From assembly GCA_024734555.1 (NCBI GenBank), contig JANPWX010000637.1, positions 38,985-102,984 of the forward strand: DNA of 64,000 nucleotides. Reading direction: 5' to 3'. Below are positions 45,701-57,700 of the stretch, piece after piece (position 1 is the first letter of the stretch; each line of letters begins with the position of its first letter). The stretch comes from Trochalopteron elliotii (taxonomy: Eukaryota; Chordata; Aves; Passeriformes; Leiothrichidae). The position numbers and the translations under genes were made by a program. The notes under the pieces were generated by a model that did no database searches, was not told the DNA's origin, and saw only the letters and a list, made by a program, of their open reading frames with translations.

Positions 45701-48700
45701 AGAGTCATAACTTCATTCTGTACAGTACATGCTCCCAAGTGCTTTCTGGGCTCTGCAGTAATTTAATATCCTTGGAATTTGTGGGGCAGAAATGGCTGCA
45801 GACTTGTGCTATCATAATTAACGTTGTTATTAAAGGCAGTATCACAGTGATTAAATTTATCCCGGGGGTATTTTTGCATCTCTCTGGGTAACTTTGGTTG
45901 TTATCCAGTATTTGGAGCAAAACATTGAATTAGATTCAAACCTTGATAAGGATGTTTGGCTGAGGACATCTGGTGCTTGCATCACCCTTTGGTGGTGCTG
46001 GTCAGGGTCAGGATTTTGGTGAGGCTGGGGAAGGAGGGCAGTTCTGGTGGGTGGCCCTCCAGAATTCCAGCAGCACAGGAGATGGAATTCCTTACATTTT
46101 CCTTCTTTAAGGAAGCTCAGCTTTCTAAATTGATGAGCTTTGGTTTTTTTGGTCCCCATCCACAAATTTCAGAGGAAGTGGCAGGTTAATTGTGAGAGTG
46201 TTGAGCTGGGGAATGACTACTGTTACATGATGATCCAAAAAGGGAACTTCTGCTAAGAATAGAATGAGTGGTGGATATTTTGCTATTTAAACATCCTAAG
46301 CTCAGCTCAGTGCTTTATTTTACTATCACTAAGAATCCTTGCATTGAATCCCATCCCTTGTGAGAGAAAGGTTTGGAAGAGAGAATTTTATTTTTATCAC
46401 TTTGTCTCAGGGCTTGGCTCAGACATCTTTGATAAATTATTAGAAAAACATTGAACAAAATGCAGTACAAACATCTAAGCTGTTCCAGAGGCTGTACCCA
46501 AATCCATGCTGGTTTTTGAAGCCAGTCTGTAGTGCCTGACACAGTGGAATAAAATGAATGCTGAGCAGTGGCTCGTTATAGCTGAGCTTTTCCCTCCACT
46601 GTCATTATCTTCTTTCATAACAATATCCAGCCTTGATGGTGCTTAAACCAGACAAAATCTCAACCCTCCAAATACAGAGCCTTCATCTTCCTCCTGCTGA
46701 GCTCCAGCCTGGGTAATTAATGAACATTCAGTGATCATAAGAGCAAGGCATAAATAATCTCTCCCTCTTTTGAAACACACCAGGTTGTAAACCACAGGTG
46801 GGAGATCTTGCTAACAGGTTAAGAAAAGTAAAAGACTTAAGCATTTACTGGATAAGTAAACAAATAAGTTCAAGCCTTAAGCTTTTTATCCTCCTGAGTC
46901 TCCACCTTCCCTCTGGAGGTATTAGATGGAAAATAAATGCAGTGCTCTGAGGTCAGCCCTACCCCCAGGAAGCTTCCCCTCCCCTTGCCCTGTGGAACAG
47001 CTGCTGAACTTGGGTTGCTCTGTCTGGGCTGGGAGTTGCCAAGAGCCTTGTCTGGCTCCAGGGGCATGGATTGGGGCACTTTTACAGTCACCTAGAAAAG
47101 GGGATTGCACAGCCAGGCAGGTCCCTGTGGGATTTTGGTGGCTTGGTAACTCATGAGAAGCCTTTGTGGCAGCCTGGGGACAGCACACCCAGAGCCAGCA
47201 GAGGGGCTGCTGTGACATTATGGGAATTGGGAGCTGCTTTAACAGGACATCTGACCCTCTGTTCACTATCACGTAGGTACCTTTTTCCTTTTCCTTTTCC
47301 CTGCAGCTGTGGGGGGAGGTCTGTGCTGGGGGTCTGGGGTGTGCAGGGCAGGTGGGATGTCTGTGAGAGCCTGGGAATGGTCCAGGCACAGCCCTGCTGG
47401 TGTGAGCTGCTCTGATTTTCTGCTTAGAGAATGTGCTGAGCTCCATGAATGCCTCCCTGCAAGGGCCACCCCAGTAATGTCCCTTACCCTGGCCCTGATG
47501 TGACAGCCCTCAGCTGGAGCAGAGCTTTGTCAGCATCTGGAACAGCAACAAATTCATTTGTTTCCTCTGATTTTGTTTTTCCAGGGTCCTGGTGAGCCCT
47601 CGACAGAATCTGACTCGCATCACATTAAAAGGGACTTTCCAGGGGGCTAAAGTGGTCCGTGGGCCTGACTGGGAGTGGGGTAACCAGGATGGTAAGCTGC
47701 TTTTGGGGTGTTCTGTACAACACCATTTGAGAGGTTTTTTAATATATTTGAGGGGTTTTACATATATATATGTGTGTGTGTATATATATAGGTATAGGGA
47801 TGTCCTGTAGAACACTATTTGAGGGGTTTTTTTTAATATATATATAGGGATGTCCTGTAGAACACTATTTGAGGGGGTTTTTTTAATATATATATATAGG
47901 GATGTCCTGTAGAACACCATTTGAGAGGTTTTTTAATATATTTGAGGGGTTTTATATATATATATATTATATATGTATTATATATATTTATATTGGGATG
48001 TCCTATAGAAAACCATTTGAGTTTATATATATATATATATATAGGAATGTCCTGTAGAACACCATTTGAGGGGGGTTTTTTTAACATATACATATATATT
48101 GGGATGTCCTGTAGAACACCATTTGAGGTTTCTTTTAAATGTGTATATATATATACACATATATGTATATACATATAATATTCTTTTATTTTTGCTAATG
48201 GCTGGTTGAAAAACCACATGCTGAGCAGCAGCTCCTAGGGGAATTGTTCAGATGATGCAGGTGCCTGTTCTTTAGAGTAATTAATACCCATTGTTTTCTT
48301 GTATTTGTTGTTTGTCACATATCTGTGACATAAACCATGTCCAGAGTGTGGGGAGGAAGTTTTGCTGCTCCTCTTTCATAGATGTAAAAACCACTGGGAA
48401 CCATCCTGGAAGTTCTTGTGTGAAACTGTAAATGCAGACCATGTTACAAGAAAATAAAGACTCCTCTCTTCTTGTAAAAGCTTTAATTGCTAGTGGAAAG
48501 TTTGTCTGACTTTGTGTACAGTATCCATTTTCTTTTGGAGTTCTGTGGAATGTTCTTACTTGGATACTTTTAAGAACAGTGAGGAGAAATTCTCTCTAAG
48601 GAGGGTTTCACATGGTGCACTAATGAAGGACTCTCTGGTTACTGGAGAATGGTTCCTGCTTTTTGTAGGAATTGAAACCTTCAGGCTGAACATGCAGTGA

Positions 48701-51700
48701 GACAAAAATGCCTTTTTAAAGCTGCTTTTGGGGTGTAATGCCTGTCCCCAGGTCACTGACAGCAGTTTCTGTGTGGTGCTCCAGGGCTCAGGGAGCTTCC
48801 CTGCCCGCTTGTCCCAGAGCCCTGCACACACACTGTGATGTTTACAGCACCTTTTACCCCTGAAGAATTAAGTCAAAAGTTCAAAGGTTTCCAAAGTTGA
48901 CTCTGCCATTTATTGCAGCCCTGGGTTCTGTGGAGGACGTGGATCCTTGCAGGGTCTGAGAGCAAAAGCAGCTTATGCTCAATACAGCTTATCCATCCTT
49001 TTGAGATCAGAGCAGCATTTACATGTCTGAGACTTGTGTTGCTGACGGTGGTGCTGACCTGAAAGCAGCTCCCTGAGCAGGAGCAGTGAGAGGAACCCTA
49101 AACCCAGCCCTCAGCTGCTCTCTGGTAGAACTGCCACCAAAACCCAACGTTTGTATTGTGCTTTTTAAATCTGCTGATGAATGAGGAATTCAGCTCCTTC
49201 AAGCTGTTAGATTTCAGGACTTCACAGACAATCACAAGTTCCTCAGTGAGGCAGATGTTGCTGACCCTGTTAGGGGAAGTCCTGAGGAGGTGCTGGGTCT
49301 TGCCCAAGTGCAGCAGAGTGTTTGTGGGGTTGGGAATCTGCAAACCCTGATTGCCTTCACAAGGGTCACTGTTGTCTCTTGGGTCACAGCACGTCCCAGT
49401 GCCCAGCCAGGTTCACCTCCACATATCCATCCTCCTGTTCTGGGTTCTTCCAGCTGCTCTTTGCTGGAAGAAAACAAAGTTTATTTGATGTTCCCCCACA
49501 TGGATGATGTTGAGGAGAGATTTAAAGACCCTGGGTGGGTTTTGCAGCACTGCTGAGGTTTTTTTTGTTGCCACAGTGTGGTGCCATGACACCACGTTGT
49601 GCATTCCCTAACTAGGCCGTGCTCCTGCACACCAGGAATCCTCCACAGAATCATTCCAAAACAAATGGCTCGCTGCCTTTCAGCAGATTTAACGCAGAGA
49701 TTCCCTCCTAATCAGTCAAAATGAGTTGTCTCATGATCCAGTTTTGCTGATTTTTCACTTCTTTTCCCCTCAGGGGGTGAGGGTAAGACGGGCCGCGTGG
49801 TCGATATCCGGGGCTGGGACGTGGAGACCGGCCGCAGCGTCGCCAGCGTCACCTGGGCAGATGGAACCACCAACGTCTACAGGGTGGGCCACAAGGGAAA
49901 GGTGGACCTCAAATGTACTGTGGAGGCTTCTGGGGGCTTCTACTACAAGGAGCACCTCCCAAAATTAGGTGGGTGGAAGCAAATCTTTGCTGGGTGAAGT
50001 CTTTGTTGAGAAGTTGTGATTCACGCGGCCATTGGCGCCGGAGCCATTTTTTGTTTTTATGACATAAAACCACCTCCTGATTTTTTTTAAAGGTTATACA
50101 TAACGGGCATAATCTGAGAGAATTTGGTTTGTATGTGAGCATGCTGCTTGATCTCAGAGTGGTTCATGACATAGTTTGGCTTTTCAGTGGAAAAACCATC
50201 AGATACCCACAGTTGTTTCCCAAGGAATGCAACTTCTGCTGGAAATGCAGGAAATTCCCACTCTTATAGAGAATCCAACTTCTCCCACTTTTGTTACATT
50301 TGTCAATCCAAAGGTTTTCATTCTTCAGGCAAGCTGTTGTTCACTGTGCTTCTAGAGAGCAAACACTGTCCTAGTGGAGCCAGAAGTGTGTTCAAAGGGG
50401 GAATGTGACCAAAGGGAGACTTTGGAGGGTGGAACAGCCAAAAATTAGAAAAGGTGATGGGAAAAGGTGATGTCTGTAAAGGCAACTTACTGCAATCCCC
50501 CTTTCCTCTTAAATCCAAGGAAACTCCTTGTGCTTTTGGACCTGAAGGTTTGTTTTTTTTACCCAGGTGTAATTTAGGTATGGGGTTGTTTTTCTTTTAA
50601 TGAGCTGCAGGGACCATCTTTGGCTCCCTTGAAGGAAAACAGAGGGGTCTGTTCTTGTGTTTGCAGCAGCAGAATCAGGGTTTTTATCAGACTTTTCAGA
50701 TAAAACTTTCCAGGCAGATTTTTATCAGTCTTTCTCAGGCTTTTTCTCCCCCTGAGCAGCTTGGCAAGAGCATGAGGGGAGGGAAGGGTTGGATGAGGAG
50801 CTTAATTCCAGAGGTATGGCTGCATGGGAAGGGTGGGAGGGTAAGGAACTCCTCAGAGTGAATTCTCTGCCTGCCTGTGGATGGGGAGAACTAATTTTGG
50901 GTGCTGTGTGGGTGTGTCTGAACAGCAGTTGTGGGTGAGTGGATTGCTAAGAACAGCTCCTGGTGTCTGCCAGGGCCTGAGAGGCATTCCCTGCTCTGCA
51001 GAGGGACAAAATGGGTCTTGTTAGAGCTGCTTATGTTTTATTAATATCCAGTTAGAGTTAAATCCTACTCTGTGGATTGTATGGGGCATGAAAAGGGGTT
51101 TGCACCATTCTGCCCCAATTAATGTTTATTTTAAACCCTCGTAAGGAAGCCAGTGAGGCACCCAAGGTGTGTGACACCCTGTGGGTGCTGTCCTTGTTGT
51201 CCCCAGGGAAACCAGCTGAGCTGCAGAGGAAGGAGAGCACAGACAGGCATCCCTTCCAGCACGGGGACAAGGTGAAGTGCCTGCTGGACATCGACATCCT
51301 GAGGGAGATGCAGGAGGGCCACGGAGGCTGGAACCCCAAAATGGCTGAGGTATGTCCCTGGATTCTCCCTGGCTACAATTCCAGCCTCTGCCTCCTTCTG
51401 CACTGCTCAGGAAGTTTCCAGAACGTCTTTGTGTGACCTTAAAGTTGAACTGAATCACAAATACAGAGGTTTTTTTTTTTTAGTGATAGGACTCTGGAGT
51501 CAGAGTTATTTTTAGGCTCTGTTGGATGAGAATGGCCTTGTGTATTCCTGCAAAAGTCTTGGAAGGAAAAAATAATAATAATAGCTGGTTTGTTTGTTTT
51601 TAAATGAGCCACGCATCTTTTCTTTGGTGTTCTGGATCCATTCCTTGTTTGGCTTCTTTTGTACTTTGCATTACTGGTAATTAAAGTTATGTGTTTTGTC

Positions 51701-54700
51701 AACACTGGGCTCTGTCCTTGGCCAGGGCTAAAATTTCTCAGCCCATATCATATTTTTGGAGCTTAGTCCTGCCTTTAAATTGAAGAGCCATCAGTCTGCT
51801 GTCACCTGTTGTTTTAAAAAACCCCAGAGAGTAGTGGAAATAAAGATAGAAATGGCACCTATCACTGTAAATAGCATTAATAAAAACTATCAAGGCATGT
51901 TAAATATCTATCCTGGCCAGGCTTCCCCTATGGGTGAGCAGACTTTTTGAAATCAGGCTTTAAAATATCATGGCAAACTCTGTCATTTCAGTTTCAATGT
52001 GGAAATTCCTTAACTGAGCATCAGCCTCTTTTTTTTGGGTTATTTTTCAGCCTGGCAGCAGGCAGGGACTTGGCATCTTCTGATTAACTTTTAACAAAGC
52101 TGCCAGTGGAGCCATGAGGTTTTTTTATTCCACCTCAGGAATACACCCCCAAAAGAGTAGATTTTGGGTGTTACTGTGTCTGTTGTTGGTTGTTAAACCT
52201 CTGTGCTCCTGAATTCCTGTTGTTGGGGAATGCAGGGGTAGAGAGGGATATGAAACAGAGAAACAGGAACCTCCTCTCACCTCAGAAATTGGCTTTTTTT
52301 TAACCTCTTTATAAACCATGAGCTGCTCAGGACCTGCCAGAACAGCAGATCTAGAGCCCTACACCACACAATTACATTTTATTTTGTGTACCTTGCCCCT
52401 TTTTCCCCTCTCAGAGTTTGCCTTGCTGATGTTTTATAATGCAGAGCAACGCTGGATTCCCTGCCCACCTCTGTCATTTGGAAAGAGGACAATTTGTGCT
52501 GCATTTTCAAGCTTTTCTGCACTTTGTATTCCTATCCCCCTCCTCCCCCAGTGTGCTGCTCTTTCAGAGGAGCTTTTAGAGGAGCCTTTCCCCTCCTTTT
52601 TGTAGAGAAACAGTGTTTGCATCTCATGCAAGCATTGGAAATGCTGGGATCATTGGGAAAATGCAGAATTTAGGATGGGGAAATGATGGGATTAACAGGA
52701 AAATACAGAATTTAGGACTCACAGGAATTTAGGACTTGAAAATGCTGGGATTAATGGGAAAATACAGAATTTAGGATTGGGAAATGATGGGATTAACGGG
52801 TAAATACAGAATTTAGGACTTGGAAATGCTGGGATTAACAGGAAAATACAGAATTTAGGATTGGGAAATGATGGGATTAACGGGTAAATACAGAATTTAG
52901 GACTTGGAAATGCTGGGATTAACAGGAAAATACAGAATTTAGGATTGGGAAATGATGGGATTAATGGGTAAATACAGAATTTAGGACTGGGAAATGCTAG
53001 GCTTAGTAGGAAAATGCAGAATAAAGGTTTGGGAGCACTGTGGATAGGAAGTGCTGGGTGGTTTAGCCATCTATACCTTGGATACCTTCTATCCCCACTA
53101 TTAAACAACATGATTTATTTAGGGGCTTTCCCCTGCTTTGTTTTATTTTTGGTCAAAAGTTCATTGGCCAGACAGGGACGGTGCACAGGATCACGGACAG
53201 AGGGGACGTGAGGGTCCAGTTCAACAGTGAGACCCGCTGGACTTTCCATCCTGGAGCCCTGACCAAGGTAGGTGCTGGCCTTGGCCTGGGAATGCTGCAG
53301 GGAAATGGCTGAACCTGCTGGGTGAGGGCTCAGTGTGTCCCCAGCAGGTGCTGCAGGAGCACCCTGCTCTTCTAAACACAATTGTCCTGTTTTATGAACT
53401 TTGGCATTTGCAAGTCCTGAAGGTAAGCTTCATTTCTTCATTTCAGCTTCCAGGCCCTCATCCTTCTGCAGCTGCCTTGCCCTTGTGATGAACCTTTTCC
53501 CCACATAATTTCCCTTTGATTTTTTTTTTTTGTTCTTCCTTGTTCTGTGTCTCCACGTTGTTCCTATTTGCATCTTTGTCTCACTTCTCTCTGATTTCTT
53601 CTGAGTCTTTAATCCAGCCCTTTTAATTTTGTGGCTGCATTTCTAAAGCTCACAGCTCTGGCCTTCCCCAGAGGTTTGAGGACTTTGAGAAGTGGATGAT
53701 TAGAAATAGAGATAATTAGGTATAGAAGAAGCTGCTGGAAGACCACAAAATTCTGACCTGAGCAAGGTCACAATGCTAAAAACTCCCAGTACTGGTGGAA
53801 AATGCAGTGTCAGACTGTTTTGCACAAAATTAGTCTGCTCTGAAAAGTGTGTTTTGACACTTCTCCCTTCCTAGCTCAGTGATCAGAGGGAGCATCTGGC
53901 AAATTATCAGCAAAGATAAACCCTGGTTTCCCTTTGCTGTTTTAAATAACAAACAGATTGAACTTCCTTATTAGAGTGAATTAAAATCTCCAGTGCCAAG
54001 CCAGGTGTAGCGAGGAGATGGACCAAGAAAACTTCCATTCTTTATCTGGTATTAGTTATAAAACAATTTAGAGCAAAGTAAGTTAGGAAACTGCCTGTTC
54101 CAAATTATTTCCCTACTTAAATGTGCACTTGGCTTAAGAGAGAATTGGACTGTGTTTATTTTGCAGCTCAGTGGTTACAGCTTTCTTGCTAGTTCCATTT
54201 ACGTTTTGCAATGCTGTTTTTTGACTCAATGGATGTCTTGTTTGTTGGGATTTTGGGAGTGGGGATGAGGGGCTGATCACTATTATTTTTTTGTCTCTTT
54301 GTGTGTGTGGCTTCATCCCCCAAAAGCTTATGACTTTCTTTTTCTTGTAGCTCAACACCTTTTGGGTTGGTGATGTGGTCCGGGTGATAGATGATATGGA
54401 AACAGTGAAGCGGTTCCAACCTGGTCATGGGGAGTGGACAGATGAGATGGCACCTGTGAGTGCACGCCAGTTCCAGTTCCAGGACAGTCCAGTAACCTCC
54501 TCCTGAGCTTCCCCAAGCCCTCAGCACTCAGACATGGGCTTGTATCCCCCTCAGAATTCCTGCTGGGAAGTCCCTGCCCAGCCCCTGGTGACGCCGTCGT
54601 GTCCACGGCACCCAAACGGGACGGGGGGGAATGTGACAAAAAGGATTTGGGGAATGTGACAAAAAGGATTTGGGGAATGTGACAAAAAGGATTTGGCTGC

Positions 54701-57700
54701 CACCATCTCACGTGAGAGCTTTCCATCACTAAAGTCTTCTTACACCCTCCCTGATTCTCTGGAATGAGGCAGGGAGGTGGAAAAATCAGCCCAAGTATGG
54801 CTAAAAAGTGTGATTCAGGTTCCTCCAGGAGCAGTTAAAGCCCAGAGGAAATCGTCCCCAATTCCCAGACTGATCAGTTCTTATCAACCCCTCCCTCCCC
54901 AGCCATTCCCAGTGTGTCTGGGAAAACCCTGCCATGGCAAACCAGTGAGAGAGAAACTGGTGAGAACCCTCTGGTGTCCTCGAAGTGGGAGCTGTCTGCA
55001 AGTGTGCCACTTGTCCAGTGCTTCTTTTCACACAGCAGGAGCTGCAGCTTTATGAAAAAAAAACCAAACAAACAACAAACCCAAAAAACCCCTGGATTTG
55101 GGTCTGGGAACTGCAGCTTTGGAGGGGAAAAAAAAAATCCTCTTTTTTTTTTCCTTACAGACCCTGGGGCACATTGGGAAGGTGATCAAGGTTTATGGGG
55201 ATGGAGATCTGCGAGTGTCAGTGGGGGGACAGTCCTGGACCTTCAACCCTGCCTGCCTGACAGCCTACCAGAGGGAGGAGGAGGCCAACCTGATGACCAC
55301 AGAGAGTGCCAAGGAATCCAAAAGTGAGGCACAAACCTGGGGCTGGGAGCTCTTGGATCCAGCCCTTGGGGTGGTGGGAAAATCCAAATGTTCTTCCCTG
55401 CATGGAGAAGTGAAGTCTGGCTGTGCCTTACTGGGCAAGCAAGGCTGGGTGTTAGGAAAATGCAGGATTTAGGACTTGGAAATGCTGGGGTTAATGGGAA
55501 AATGCAGGATTTAGGAGTCACTGAAGTTTAGGACGTGGAAGTGCTGGGATTAATGAGAAAATAGAGAATAAAATTTTGATGTGCCTTACTGGGCAAGCAA
55601 AGCTGGCTTTAATAGGAAAATGGAAAATTTAGGACTTGTAAATGCTGGGATTAAAGGGAAAATGCAGAATTCAGGACTGGGAAATGCTGGGCTTAATGGG
55701 AAAATACAAAATAAAACCCAGCTGTGCCTTACTGGGCAGGCAGAGCTGGCCTTGATGGGAAAATGCAGAATTTAGGACTGGGAAATCCTGGGATTAATGG
55801 GAAAATATAGAATAAAGCCCAGCTGTGCCTTACTGGGCAGGCAGAGCTGGCCTTGATGGGAAAATACAGGATTTAGGATTGGGAAATGCTGGGATTAATA
55901 GGAAAATACAGAAAAAGCCCAGCTGTGCCTTACTGGGCAAGCAGAGCTGGCCTTGATGGGAAAATACAGGATTTAGGACTGGGAAATGCTGGGTTTAACA
56001 GGAAAATACAGAATTTAGGACTCAGAATTGCTAGGATACTGCCCTAGGTTCAGTATTTGCCTCATCCTTGTTGTGACTCAGTTCCCTGTTCCATCCTGTT
56101 TCCTGTACAAGGACACTGATTCTTGAGGGCTTGTGAAATATTCCCAGGTCCATGCATGGAGCTGTTGTGAAATCAACAATTGTTTTGCCTAATCTGCCCT
56201 GAAATCGAGTTTGGGGTCACATGGTGCGTGGAGGGGAGTTTTTTTTTGGTGCTTTGCACATCTGCTAAAAATTTTTTTTTGTGGCCTGACCATCCTGATT
56301 TCCTCTGGGTGTCAGGATCATGTGGGAGAGAGCACAGACTTGCCAGGATTTTTTTTGTTTTGTTTTCCTGATGTAGATGGATCTGGAGCTGTTTGCTCAA
56401 GTCAGACTTGAGGCAGAACTTGCAGAATTTTTGACTTTGCACTGCTGAGGAGCTGTGACACCTGTGTTCCCTCAAACACTGAGAGATGGGTGGTGACAGG
56501 TCCATTTTTGTCTCTTTTTCAGGTACTTTGGTGACTGTCCTGGAGAAGCTGCTGTCCCAGAGGACAGAGTCAGAGCATGCAGGGTGCCTGGTCATTTGTG
56601 CAGCCCTCAACAGTGCAGCCAAAGTCCGGGAGCTGCTCCAGAAATACCCAGACAAGGCAAGTTTGGAAGACAAAAATGGTTATTTTTCCTTTAAAATGGT
56701 TATTTTTTCTTTTAAAACATCATCATAAAATTTTGTACTCAAGCAGGGGAAAGGATGTGAGAAAAACAACAGATTTGTCAGGCTTAGTGATATCTCCTAA
56801 CAGTTGGAATATTATTTTGCTGCAGTTTAGGATTAAATTCACAAGTTAAATGTGCATATTTTATGCCTCTAGTTTATCTGAGCTAGATAAAAGTCCTGAA
56901 CTAAATCTGAACAAAATAAATCTGAACTGAAGTCCTTACATCACCTTTCCCAAGCTGGCTTTTCCCAGATTTCCTGTGTGGCCACTGCAGCTGTAGAATG
57001 AGGGGGAGAGGGGTTTACCTATAGGAAAACAGGAGCAGATATCAGAGGATCTGCTGGAAAAGAAAGGCAGGGGTTGTGTCTGGCTGTGCCTGTCCTTAGA
57101 GGACCTTGTAAAAAATCACATTTTTGGAATCAGGAGAGAGAAAAGCTGCCCAGATCTGTGCAGTGTCTTATCTCATGTCTGACTGGAGCAGGAACTGGGC
57201 TGGACTCATTGCTGGACAATTTCTGTGCTTGCAGAATGCCAAAGTGTCAGGATCACATCTCCTGAACTCCTTCAGGGAGGGGCTCGGGGTTTAGGAGCAG
57301 GGGGGGAAAAAAGAACCACCAAAATCTTTCAGCAGTGTGTCCTTGGAAAGCATGGGTAACAAAAAGAGGTTTTGTTGGGGCTGTAACCCAGGATCAGCTC
57401 TGAAGGAATCCCTGTGAAGCTGATTTAATGGTTATTTGCCTGGTATTTATTATACTTCTTTATTTATAAACTTTATGGGACTTCTGGGAAAGGGACACAA
57501 ATACCTGCAATTCTCAAATTGATCCCAGATAGGAAAGTCCCAGGAGTAAGGAATCCATTATATGATCAGTTATTTTTATGAGGCTTCTATTTCTACTCTA
57601 ATATTTATATTAATAAATTATCTATTTCTGTTAGAGCCTTACAGAGATCAGGCTGGATTTGAGGCTCACTTAGAGCAAGTTGCAATTGCTTGGCAGGGTT

